A stretch of DNA of 64,000 nucleotides from Sporothrix humicola (lineage: Eukaryota > Ascomycota > Sordariomycetes > Ophiostomatales > Ophiostomataceae): contig WNYE01000023.1 in assembly GCA_021396245.1 (NCBI GenBank), forward strand, positions 62,001 through 126,000. The letters run 5' to 3'. A program made the translations under genes and the position numbers. Below, piece after piece: positions 12,148-21,995 of the stretch. The notes beneath the pieces are model-generated. The model searched no databases. It had not been told where the DNA came from and saw only the letters and a program-made list of their open reading frames with translations. Position 1 is the stretch's first letter; the number at the start of each line of letters is the position of its first letter.

Positions 12148-12733
12148 TTACTCGACCTTGTCCTCAAATGTGCGGTCGACCAGGTCCGGGATAGCATCGT
12201 CATCCTCGGCTTCCGGGGCCGCACCGTCCTTCTTGGCCTCCTCGTCGGCCTTCTGGAGGCTCTGGTAGCTCTCAGCGAGCTTGCGCAGGGAGGCCAGAGA
12301 GTCGGGGCCCAGCTGGTTCAGGATGCCGGGGACGAGCTCGGTAAGCTCCTTGTCCTCGCCGTTGCCGTAAATGGCAAAGGTGTTGGAGGGGACGGAGGCG
12401 TGGACTGATGGGGGAAGGAAGGAGGCGTTAGTCAAGGGGTCATTTCCTGCTTCATGGATAACATGGATAACATGGATAACATGTATAACATGTATGACAA
12501 AACTCACCCTTGGGGGCAGCAAAGTGGATGACGTTGCCGTCGCTCTTGAACATGTTGACCTCTTCGATCTGGGTGATGGGCTGGACGTTGAGCTTCTTCA
12601 GCGAAGCCTGCAGCTTCTTGTCGTCGGCAGCCGACCGGGGCGGTGCTCGCTTGACCTTTCTCCGGGGGGTACCCTTGCCGCCGATGCGCGAGACAGCGCC
12701 AAGCTTCTTCAGACGCTCCTGAATATCGGCCAT
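12148..12733 (-). CDS. EGD1: nascent polypeptide-associated complex subunit beta (BTF3-like), 160 aa
   Basis: Beta subunit of the ribosome-bound NAC chaperone, which shields nascent chains at the tunnel exit and pairs with the alpha subunit (EGD2). Two exons: 12733-12508 and 12404-12148, joined through a split Val codon. The N-terminal ribosome-binding basic motif (RRKVKRAP, residues 24-31), the NAC domain (about residues 36-105, including EVNMFKSDGNVIHF) and an acidic C-terminal tail ending FEDKVE are all present, matching fungal EGD1 in length. The 103-nt intron carries a small tandem array. The start MADIQERLKKLG is conserved in filamentous fungi. Confidence 0.96.
12454..12498. repeat. 9-bp tandem array inside the NAC-beta intron
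   Basis: Five tandem nonamers: three exact copies of ATGGATAAC, then ATGTATAAC and ATGTATGAC. The array fills almost half of the 103-nt intron and ends about 8 nt from the donor site. Confidence 0.93.
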
Positions 12734-14230
12734 ATTTGTGGATAGTAGAAGGGAGGATTAGATCAACTCGGAGCCACAGTGGGTGCTTGAAGAGTCTGCG
12801 CGACGAGAGACGAGGTTAGCAACACGGTCTGAAAGGGGAGGGATGGCGTGGCTGTCGTGGTAATGGTAGCGCTGGCAGCCAGCAGTCGATGGCCGGGGGG
12901 TGGTATGAGACGAGGGACGAGGGCGGCGTGGTGGCGGCATATATACGGAGGGGTAGGTGCCTCGTCGTTCGGCCCTACACGGCTACACCTGAGTATGGTA
13001 TGCCGAGCCGGGATGGAAGCGGGATGAGGCCAAGGGTTGTACGGCCTCGGTTCGGGGCGACGAGGCGGACAGAGCTCGGGCAGGTGAAGACGAGATATAT
13101 GCAGGGGGACAGGGACAGGTTGAAGATGTAGAGGCAGAGGCAGGGAAGAAGGAGGATGGCGATGTTGAGTCGAGGCCGGCGAGTATCGCAAGTATTGCCA
13201 GGGCCAAGAAAATAAAGTACAATGGGGAGGCACGAGGGAGCGAGGCCCGATACAGGAAATGGGCGAAAGGGACGAGGAGAATGAGGGAGCTGGCTGGTGG
13301 CTTCTGACTGATGGCTGCTGTGCTGGGATGATTCGAACTCGCAAAAGTCGATCGGGGGAGTAGAGGCGCAAGCTCGGACGGAGGACCTACCAAAGAGGGC
13401 GTGAGTGCAAATCAATTGACCGTTGTCGTCGTCGGTTCGGTGGACACGGGGAGAGGTGAAGAAGGGGTAAAGATGGAGATGCGGGAGCCGGAAGAACGGT
13501 GGAAGTGGAAGGGGGAGGGAAAAAGAAAATCGGAGAAGCACGAGTAGCGAGTTTTTGCGTGAGGCGGCGGTTAATCCGGTGGTGCTAGGCCTAGGATCGG
13601 TGAAGGAGGGCGACGAGGGCGATAAGTTGTGCGTCAGGCCGGGCGGGAAGGTGCAAGTGGACAATTTTTTGAGTCTAGGTCCTAATTTTTTTCCTCGACG
13701 GGCTTGCAGTTGGCGTTCGCTGGAGGTACGCACACAATAATTTTCACTGGCCGAGCTTGGGGCAGCCCCACTAGGAAGCCAGCAGAAAGCAGCCTGTCAT
13801 CGGTCCACCCCAGCTTGGATTAGATAAGCATACGGCAAGGACCTGCCTCGGGTCTCTGGGGATGTGGCTGGTGCATGTGGCGCCACGCCATTCAAGGCAA
13901 AGTGCGGGTTACCAGTGTATGACGGTCTGTTGAGTGATCTGGATCTCAATCTATGAATATATCACAGAGTTACGGGGGAAACGAAGGAGCATGTGGGAGT
14001 AGAAGTTGATTATTCGTATTCGTACATAGCCCAAGCCGTAGCCAAACGCCTCCCAGTCTGCAATGATGTCCCTTTTTTTTAACCCGAGACGAGATATATG
14101 ACGTCCTCGTTGCCACCGTGACATGAGAAAATAAGACAAGAGGAAGAAAGAATATGAGAGCAAAACGCCGTGCAAAACAAGCAAAACATGACGAGAAAAC
14201 AAAATAAGTTAGTCCTGGAAATTGAAAGAA
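12734..14230. other. intergenic, NAC-beta upstream / CBP4 downstream
   Basis: On the minus strand 12763-13733 stays open in overlapping frames, but the translation is Ser/Pro/Leu-rich low complexity with no domain; it looks like the C/T-rich leader and promoter of NAC-beta. 13740-14230 is ordinary intergenic sequence, with a T run at 14075-14081 near the CBP4 3' flank. Confidence 0.55.
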
Positions 14231-14819
14231 TTAGCTTTTGGAAGGAGCGTCGGATGGCAGACCGGCCTCCTTGCGCATGGCCTCCCTTTGGGCTTTGGCC
14301 TCTTCAGCAAGTCTTAGGGTTTCGCTGGCCTTGGCCTGTCTGGCAGCTTCTGCCTCTTCCTTTTGGACGGTCCAGACTGTGGGTGTTAGAGACATGCACT
14401 GGCAGGAGAGGGAAACAAACAAAGAAAAGAAGAATTTGCAGGCACTGCACGTACTTGGCTTGTTGCTCTGGGATTGCCGCTTCAGATTCTGCAACCATTC
14501 GTTGAACTCGGCCTGGCGCTCTTCGCGGCGCTCGAGGCTCCGTTTTTGCAGCTCCGGATTGTACCGCTGGAACAGCTCCTCGTCGGTCGGCATGACGTAG
14601 ACAGTCAGCATAGGGCCGCCGATACACATGACGGCGCCGCTGGAGGGGAGGGGTGCATCTGTGTCAGCGTGGGTGGACGAGGGACGTTGATTTACGAAAG
14701 GACAAGAACAAGGTCGCGAGTGGCATGGGGAACGCGGAATTGAAGGCAGGGCGGTGGTTTGCGTACCCAACGACCATCTTGGCCCAAAGCTTGTAGTTGG
14801 TGGGCTTTTTGGCAGACAT
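14231..14819 (-). CDS. CBP4: cytochrome bc1 assembly factor CBP4, 127 aa
   Basis: A small inner-mitochondrial-membrane protein needed for assembly of complex III (cytochrome b maturation, with CBP3/CBP6 in yeast). Three exons: 14819-14767, 14639-14455 and 14376-14231, both junctions in frame. It shows the family's conserved N-terminus MSAKKPTNYKLWAKM, one transmembrane segment (about residues 15-34, VVGGAVMCIGGPMLTVYV), the motif PTDEELFQRYNPELQKRSLE and a charged coiled-coil tail rich in Glu/Lys/Ala. Length is typical of filamentous-fungal CBP4. Without splicing the family is hard to see, because exon 1 encodes only 17 full codons. Confidence 0.93.
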
Positions 14820-17800
14820 CGTGACGATTACTGTAAGTACGACGGCAGTGGTTGGCTCGACGTGGTGTTGGCGGAGAACGGCGTGACGGACAACGAACGA
14901 CGTCAATATGGTGAGGTCTGAGAGGCTTGCAAAAAAATCAAAAGTGGAAGCGAACTGACGTCGTGCTAACAAATGGACACTGCAGACACCGCATTACACT
15001 GGACGCAATTGGTGCAGGCCGCTTTGCTAGCGCGTCTCCTAGTAAAGCCGACGCCGCCAGCAGGAACGTGCCGAGCACGCTTGATATGGACTGCGGATTC
15101 GGGACGGGGTTGCTGTCAATGGGCCGAGAAGAAATGTGCAATAATACGTGCAAAATGACACCTCTTGGACATCAATACTCTAGACAAAGCAGTGCTGTGT
15201 AAAGCACGATGCATTTTCTTTCCGCAAAGACGAGCCGGGTTTATGCACCTGAGGCTTACAGGAGAACAATTTACGGTGCAAGTCCGCTGATTAATTATTG
15301 TCTGTCCAAGTAAGTAAAACGCCGGAGTATTACTGTGTAATCATACCCAGTACGATGCCCATGGGACAACTAGTATCACGGGATAACAGTACGGAAAACA
15401 TCAACTGGCATAGCGTTCGAGTAAATAATACGGAGTAATAAGTCGTACTTATACGACGTACACAGTACGGACTATCTTACATTGTAGATGAACAGGTGAG
15501 CAAGAGCACAGCATCTTACTATGGACGGAGTACGTGCCTCGTAGCATATCCGAGCAAATTACACAGTAATACGTCGTAGATGGTGCAATTTACGTATGTC
15601 CATGCGTGTATGGACCCGTGTCTTATTGCAGTGCAGCAAGGGGCCAGCGCCGACCCAGGTTTTCCTCCGCTTTTTAAGAGAAAGAAGCGCTTTCCGTATT
15701 ATTGTGGCTTCTTATCTGTTTCTGGTTCGTATTCTGGCCGTCCCACAGTTTAGATCGCGCCTCGTTATTAAACGGATGACGCCGTAAATTGCTGTTTAAA
15801 TAACGTATTTCGGGGAATGGGGACGGAGGCTGCCACGCGCTTTTTATGCCATTGTGCTTTGTGTGGAATAAGTAATGCATGGCATAACGGCAACCCACCA
15901 TATTGGGCCTTTTTGATCCTTTTGTGTGCCGCTGCATCTTCTTCTAAAGTGTACGCGACCGTCGAGACGTTGCAGATAGATTGAGCCAGCTTGACGGCCG
16001 TATTGTAGAGACGTAGACAGAACCAACAAAGTTCCACTCCGTAATAAGACGTACAGCCACTCCGTATTTCACAGCAATACTAGCAGGAAAAGCGCCACCG
16101 CAGCATTAAGGCTCATCCACAGCAGTCAGAATCTTCATCCCGTCAAGTCAGAAACAGGCGTTGCGCCACACAAATGCGCCATCCGCCCACGATTCTATTC
16201 TCTCGAGTGTCTGTACTTCGTCCGTCACCTCTACACAGTATTTGCTGCCCCTGGCTCTGGCCCGGGCTCTCGTGCTTTGTCTCTGGTCTTTGTTTTGATG
16301 GAGATGGGCACGCGGGCGAACTGATGTGCATTGCGACCTGAAGAACGCGAAAATTCCCACCTTGCACCGTCCGTCTGCAGAACGGAGTACGAATGTGTAT
16401 CTGACCGAGCTTATGTCGTAATACTCCATAAAGTCCATACACATGACTTTCATGCCCCTTCTCGCTGGTGGATCTTACTAGCTTTCTTTGCCAGAAGAGT
16501 TCCTCTTTCCATCATAGCCCACCCGTATTGGCGGGGACGCCCAACGGGTCGGGCAACAAACAGCCTGTCAATGAATCTTCCCAGTCTCACTATTGACGCC
16601 ACGCGCAGGTACCGTAAGATCATAAGATGGCATGCCTGTCAGTCTGTCTCATCGACGCCATTCGGTGGCTGCACTGAAAAAAACTGGGCAGTGGCAACAC
16701 AAGACGCATTACGGACCATTACTGCATCCCAAGTTGGGCCCCCTTTTCACCACTCCGTCGCCTCTGGGCCTGGCACAATGGCCGCTGGACAAAAAGCATT
16801 TTTTTCTCTCGTTTTTATTTATCTTCCTCTCGTGTACGGAGCACTCCGTTCTTGTCCTGCGTTGAATATTTGTTTGGCATTGCATCGTCTTTCTTGGGTG
16901 GCCTTGTGTATCGGATCTGGGGCTGATTGTGGCCTGCTCCTGGCGGTATTGGACAGAGGAAATAAACAAGAAGAAAGCTTATTGTGTTGAGACGGTGGAG
17001 AGGCCTCACAAAAGCATGGCAAGGAGTTTCGAAAACAGATGGAAGAGGGTACAAAAAGAAGAAAGGAAAAATGGTGAAAAGGTGAGACCCTCGAGACTTT
17101 GAAACGGTAGTTCATTGAAGCGACGGATGTCTCTTTCCCCTTTTGTGCAAAACTGTCGTGGCTCCACGACAGCTTTTTGTCTTTTTCTTTTTCTTTTTCC
17201 GTTTCTCTAGTGAAAATGTTGCCAACGCCCCAACTGCCAGGCACCTGCTTAGAAACTGCAGGCGCTACCAGCGGAAATATCGGCCAGTGACCTAAATAAA
17301 GCTCAGTCAAGCTGCTAAGCAGGAGCTAAACAAAACAAAACCCCTGAGCAGAATTTCTTAGCGCGCCATGCTTGGATACAGCACACGACTGCTTGACTTG
17401 TTGCCCGTTCTTACTACCCACCAGAAACAACACGGCCCACTTAATTTACTGGATTTTCAGGGTGCCGCGCGGGAAAGAGACACAGAAGCACAATGAAGGA
17501 AGGGACGACCGAGAGACATGACGGGTCTCCCACCAACGGCGACGATCGCGCCTGCCGCTAGTTCAGGAATACGATGCAGGCTTGCAGGTTTGCAGGCCTG
17601 ACAGTGGCAGGCGTGTTTGCCACAGCCACCCACAGGCTGCCACCCTCTAGTCCCCTGCCTGCTTGTTGCACCACACTGAATCGTCCTGTTCTGTCCTTCG
17701 ACTCCTTCCATTCTGTTCATCCAAAATCTCTGCTCCTTCCCAAGCCGTTTTGCATCCTACAACCACAACCGGCACAGTTTGTCACCCAGTCGCTCTTTCT

Positions 17801-18151
17801 CTTCTTTCTCGTCTCTCGTTTGCCTCTCCCCCCCTTCCCTTGTTTCGTTTCTTCCTTCTTTCCCTTTCGTCATCGTTTCCCATCACGTTCGACCCCCTTT
17901 CTCTCTTCACCCCATCTTCCATCGGCAGCAGCGTCAACGCCTCTGTTCCTCTCGACTCTTGGGTCGCTTGTTTTTTTCACGCATTGAGTTCTGTTTCCGG
18001 CCTTGTCCTTTGTTTGGCCGGACTGCCGGACACGTCATCTCGACACCCGCCCCTTGCTAAACGGCTTTCTTCGCCATTCTACTTCAATCCGCCGACTTCT
18101 TCTTGACTTGTCATCCTTCACACTTACGATCGTTAACCACCAACCGCCATC
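14820..18151. other. 3.3-kb divergent intergenic region, CBP4 / Mid2-like gene
   Basis: No supported gene. 15200-16100 is AT-richer than its surroundings and crowded with TAC-N3-GTA words (listed separately). The longest open frame (16331-16990, plus) has no domain and mixed composition and is judged spurious. From about 17660 the plus strand becomes strongly C/T-rich, resembling the long pyrimidine leader of a highly expressed fungal gene, and runs to the Mid2-like start at 18152. Confidence 0.55.
15333..15578. repeat. cluster of TAC-N3-GTA 9-mers
   Basis: Within about 250 bp: TACTGTGTA 15333-15341, TACGGAGTA 15429-15437, TACGACGTA 15452-15460, TACACAGTA 15459-15467 (overlapping the previous), TACACAGTA 15560-15568 and TACGTCGTA 15570-15578. 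Further copies lie elsewhere in non-coding parts of the window. Function unknown. Confidence 0.85.
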
Positions 18152-19036
18152 ATGTACTTGCAACGCCTGCTCCAGCTGCTCCTCGTGACGCTGTCCTTCA
18201 TGGCCACCGCCCAGGCCCTGCGTCTCGACGCCGACTTCTTCCGCGTCGCCAAGGAGGCTCACGCCAACCGCCAGATTGTCCGTCGCGCCGATAACAGCGC
18301 TGCCTCCAGTGGTGCTGCTAAGCCGACGGGGGACGCCGCGACCAGCTCGCCCGCAAACCAGGCCACCTCGACACCGGAAAAGACGTCGACGACGCCCACG
18401 CCCACACCCACTCCATCGGATAGCACGCCTGCAACCAGCACGCCTTCGCCCACGGACAAGACGAGCACTCCGCCCACTTCGACGCCGCCCACGACCTCCA
18501 ACAAGCCGACGACGTCGACCAACTCGCCGACTGACAAGACCACGACTTCGCCCACGGATAAGACCACGCCGCCTCCTGACTCGACCACGTCGACGACACA
18601 GCCCATCTCGACCAGCACCTTTGTCACGACCTTCACCCAGTCTGATGGTTCGACCACGGCTGTCACGAGTGAGACAACGGTGGCTCCCACTGGCAGCCTG
18701 TCCTCGTCGGGCAATGGCACCAAGGCGACCGGCATGTCCACGTCGACGCGCAACATTATCATTGGCGTGGTTGTCGGTGTAGGCGGCGCCATTATTTTGG
18801 TGGTTATTGGCCTCGTGGCCCTCCGCATCCACAAGCGCAAGCAGGCGGCCAAGGACAGTGGCAACGGCCTTAACGACTACGACCCCAACTATGGCAATGC
18901 TCCTGTCGGTGCGCTGGAGAAGACTGAAGGCAGCACGGGCGCTGTCGCTGCCGGTGTTCCCGGTCGCTCGCCCTTCCAGAGCACGCTGGAAAGCTACCAC
19001 ACACCAACGCAGGTGAACACTGCATCCAATTTCTAG
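18152..19036 (+). CDS. mucin-like single-pass membrane protein, Mid2/WSC-type sensor candidate, 294 aa
   Basis: An intronless gene encoding a predicted type I membrane protein. A signal peptide covers residues 1-22. A Ser/Thr/Pro-rich ectodomain of about 150 residues follows, with repeated PTDKT/SPTDKT units (about 100-138), likely heavily O-mannosylated, and one N-glycosylation sequon NGT (188-190). One transmembrane helix spans 201-225, followed by a basic stop-transfer (HKRKQ) and a 65-residue cytosolic tail. A dibasic RR at 44-45 could be a processing site. The mature protein has no cysteine, so there is no WSC domain; the layout and the STFVTTFTQSDGSTTAVTS block near the membrane fit Mid2/Mtl1-like cell-wall sensors. 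Signalling to Rho1/PKC is known for that family but only inferred here. Confidence 0.8.
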   Translation: MYLQRLLQLLLVTLSFMATAQALRLDADFFRVAKEAHANRQIVRRADNSAASSGAAKPTGDAATSSPANQATSTPEKTSTTPTPTPTPSDSTPATSTPSPTDKTSTPPTSTPPTTSNKPTTSTNSPTDKTTTSPTDKTTPPPDSTTSTTQPISTSTFVTTFTQSDGSTTAVTSETTVAPTGSLSSSGNGTKATGMSTSTRNIIIGVVVGVGGAIILVVIGLVALRIHKRKQAAKDSGNGLNDYDPNYGNAPVGALEKTEGSTGAVAAGVPGRSPFQSTLESYHTPTQVNTASNF

Positions 19037-20274
19037 TAGCATTTTCGCCATCGCCGCGTTGTGCTCGTTCGTCTTTTCGTCTTGTTTTCAACCCATTACC
19101 CGCTGCTGCTGATCAGCTGCTCGCCGTCATGGTACATTATCCATCCATGCCCGTTGATCTCCATCGGCCGGATATCCGGCGTTCAATTTTTGGCATTCAC
19201 TACTCCGACTTCTCTTTCTCATTTCTCCCTCCCTGTTCCTCATGTTTGTTTCAATCACCACATATTTTGCATCGTTACCGCTTTGCTTCACCAAAATCGT
19301 TGAGGGCGTGTCTGTTTCTTCTTTCCCTTTGTCCTTTTCTTTTGTCATGCATCGTTTGTTTTCCAGCCGATAGAGGACTGGCATATCATTGCTAGGGTCA
19401 GTCGCGTGTTTCGTGCCATACCACTCGACTAGTCTAGATGTCTAATATAACGGATGCAGCCTGGCGAACCAGGGCTGCATTTTGACGCTTCTTTTTTTTC
19501 TTGGATCTTTTTCAAATTGCACACGTGATGCCTAGAGGAGAAGTAAGTGACCAATTGCTCGCCTTTTGGCGGGCCACAGTCCTCTGGTTTATCCTTTTCG
19601 TCCAAATAATGTCCAGAAGTGGTGCTGTCAATCGCTATCTTTTGTATTCCAGTACATTTTTTTTTTTTTTCTTTTGGGCCCGAGATGCCAACATCAACTT
19701 GGATATGTTTCATGCCTCCGCACCTGCTCTTTGCAAAGGCAAAATCATGTTCAACCGAAGGAACTGCTCGTGCGCACGACAAATGTATTTAGATACTCCT
19801 TACAACGTATTTTGCCTATTTGATGGGCTTGCATTTGCTGTGCTGCGCCAACCAATTTTTGGGTTTGCAGCGCCCGCTCAAATTGCTTCGTTCGGATCTG
19901 TCTCGAAGTCGTTTCAGAATACACCCACAATCAATTTGCTGCCATCGCCCATTTTAGGTGCGGGGATTGCTTCTTCATTCGATTTCTATCTGCATGGGCA
20001 AACTGTAAATTCCCCCCGTAGTGTTCTTTGATTCTGTAGCAATCGGCGCTTAAGCACCTTCTTTTCTTTTTCTCGTGAATTCTCCGTGGAGCATCGCTGA
20101 ATTTCCCTGCCCTGGCGGCATCGCATCATCGTCTGGTCCTTCTTCTGTATTTACATTCATCGTTTATCTTTGCTATTCCCAGCTTTTTGCCGTGTTTTCA
20201 TTGATACCCCCCTTTGCCAACGCCCATTTTTCTTCTTTCTTTTTCGACCCTTTATTTAAGCCAACATACCGACA
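19037..20274. other. intergenic between Mid2-like and secreted-protein genes
   Basis: 1.2 kb, T-rich on the plus strand (a run of about 14 T near 19660). An open frame at 19501-20031 runs through the T tract and has no domain; rejected. The last 200 bp is a C/T-rich leader of the next gene. Confidence 0.55.
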
Positions 20275-21088
20275 ATGCGTTCTTCGCCGTCCAGCCCGTC
20301 TTTGCTCTTCTGTGCCACGGCGCTTCTGGCCGTTCTTGGCTCCGCAGCAGTCGCGCGCGCCTCGCCTTCCCTTGTCGACGATGTTACTGGCGCCGGCGCA
20401 GCAGGCGGTCCGGCTGCTGCCTTCCTGCGCTTCTCGCCCAATCCTAACAAGCAGCTCGACCTCATCCAGCGCGGAAGCGGCGACCCGGACCGCCCGGATC
20501 TGGCCGCCGCTAATGTGCTGAAGCCACGTGCCGTGGCGAACCTGCAATTCTTCCGGGGTGCTCTGTCCAACATTGCAGCACCGGCAGTGCGTTGTCTCCA
20601 GGCCGTTCTCTGGCACAAAAAAGAAATTGCTGGTCGATCTTTGCTGACTTCTTCTCGACCAGATTGCCCAATCCAACGATGCAACACGGCCCTTTTCAGT
20701 AGATGGCGATACCTTTGTATGTAGTGGCATCCTCGTCGTCATTGTTTCCCATACTTTACTTTGCGTTCCTTTGACTGACCACCACTCCTCCTCATTTAGA
20801 CCGACTTCCAGTCCGCTGTTGACCGTTCTTGCGACAACCAGCACAACAGCTGTGCCGATGCTGCCAATGGCCAGAAATCAGCAGGATTTACAGTTGGTGA
20901 CTGCGATACACAAGACAGTAAGTTGTGGGATATAAATAAGGAAAAGGGAATATGACTATGCCGCCGCGTTTGAATGCCTGCTAACACCAACAGCCCAATG
21001 CAAGGCTGCAGCATCGTCGGCTACACAGACTGCCTTTACTGAGTTGACAAGCTCATCGTCAGAGTTTGATTTCTATTGTGATGTGTAG
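20275..21088 (+). CDS. small secreted cysteine-containing protein of unknown function, 192 aa
   Basis: Four exons join in frame: 20275-20586, 20663-20716 (18 codons), 20800-20917 and 20994-21088. A signal peptide covers about residues 1-29 (hydrophobic core ATALLAVLGSAAV). The mature protein has five cysteines: two C-x6-C pairs, C133/C140 (CDNQHNSC) and C157/C164 (CDTQDTQC), and C190 three residues from the end. The C-Q-H-N-x-C then D-C-D-x-Q arrangement recurs in uncharacterised ascomycete secreted proteins (recollection, not searched). The tail is Ser-rich then acidic-aromatic (EFDFYCDV). No catalytic motif is visible. A cell-surface or effector-like role is possible but unsupported. All three introns (76, 83 and 76 nt) have good donors and acceptors, and only the spliced form reaches the Cys module. 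Confidence 0.77.
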
Positions 21089-21995
21089 GGATTTGTTTTG
21101 GCTGATGGCAGCTTGGCTTTTTCGTGCCTTTTGATTTTCCAAATCTTGTCGGCCCTGCTTTTCTTCTAGTTCTTCTTTGTTTCTCTCTCTTTTTTTGTGC
21201 CAGATTCTTATGACCCCCATTGCTCACTTTATGGATCTGAACTTCCTTTACTATTTGATATTCGCACCTGGAATCTTTATCTCTTTTACGATGATGTTAT
21301 TAAAGCTACCGATGAAACAAACGCATTTTGCCTCTGCAGTTGACTTCTCAGATTTTGATGAAAGTAGACCGTTGCTAATTATGTACACGCATGTAAGGCC
21401 GACGCCGGGTTTTGAAATTTGAAACAGGTGAATAAGTAAAGTAGTAAAAGAAGATGGTAAAAAAGGTAAAGAAAGACATAAAATAAGATACTCAAGTGAT
21501 CGATCGACTGGGGCTCGCAGAATATGCTTCCCCTCGCTGCCTCCAGATGATGCTCCTCCGTCCTCATCCTCGCTATGCAGACTGAGTGGCGTCGTAACAA
21601 AGAAAAAGGGCATACAGTAAAAAGCAATACAGAGCGAACAGCCTGTTTTATGAAAGAGATACGATAAAAAAGGAACAAGGAAGAAAAAGAAAGGCAGACA
21701 GCAAAACTGAGAATGCTATGGGTACAAAGATAATAAATATTAGGTTGGCAGTCTGGGATGAAAAGTGCTGATCAAAGGGTATCAATTTCTAGTTGTGATG
21801 TTTTGGTGCCATTCTGAGAAAAAAAAGAAAAGAAAGGAAAATGAACGAAGGAACGGAAGAAAATAAAAACAAATAAGAAAAGGTAGTATAGATATAAATG
21901 TTGCTGAAAAGAAAGTGGATAGCCTGTGAAAATCAGGCATACGTGGGAAGAAAATAGCAAATCTGACAAAGGAAATATTGGGTGTTTTTGGTTGT
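21089..21995. other. convergent 3' region
   Basis: AT-rich spacer between the secreted-protein gene and the large minus-strand gene, with A-rich runs on the plus strand at about 21420-21480 and 21815-21880. No supported gene. Confidence 0.6.

Noticed and set aside
13325..13345. GATTCGAACTC resembling a tRNA T-arm on the minus strand
   Set aside because: The five flanking bases on each side do not pair and no acceptor or anticodon stem fits.
12763..13733. Overlapping minus-strand open frames of about 200-250 codons
   Set aside because: Ser/Pro/Leu low complexity in several frames at once, no domain; explained by C/T-rich leader DNA.
16331..16990. 219-codon open frame, plus strand
   Set aside because: No domain, no protein-like composition, runs through a region rich in non-coding motif words.
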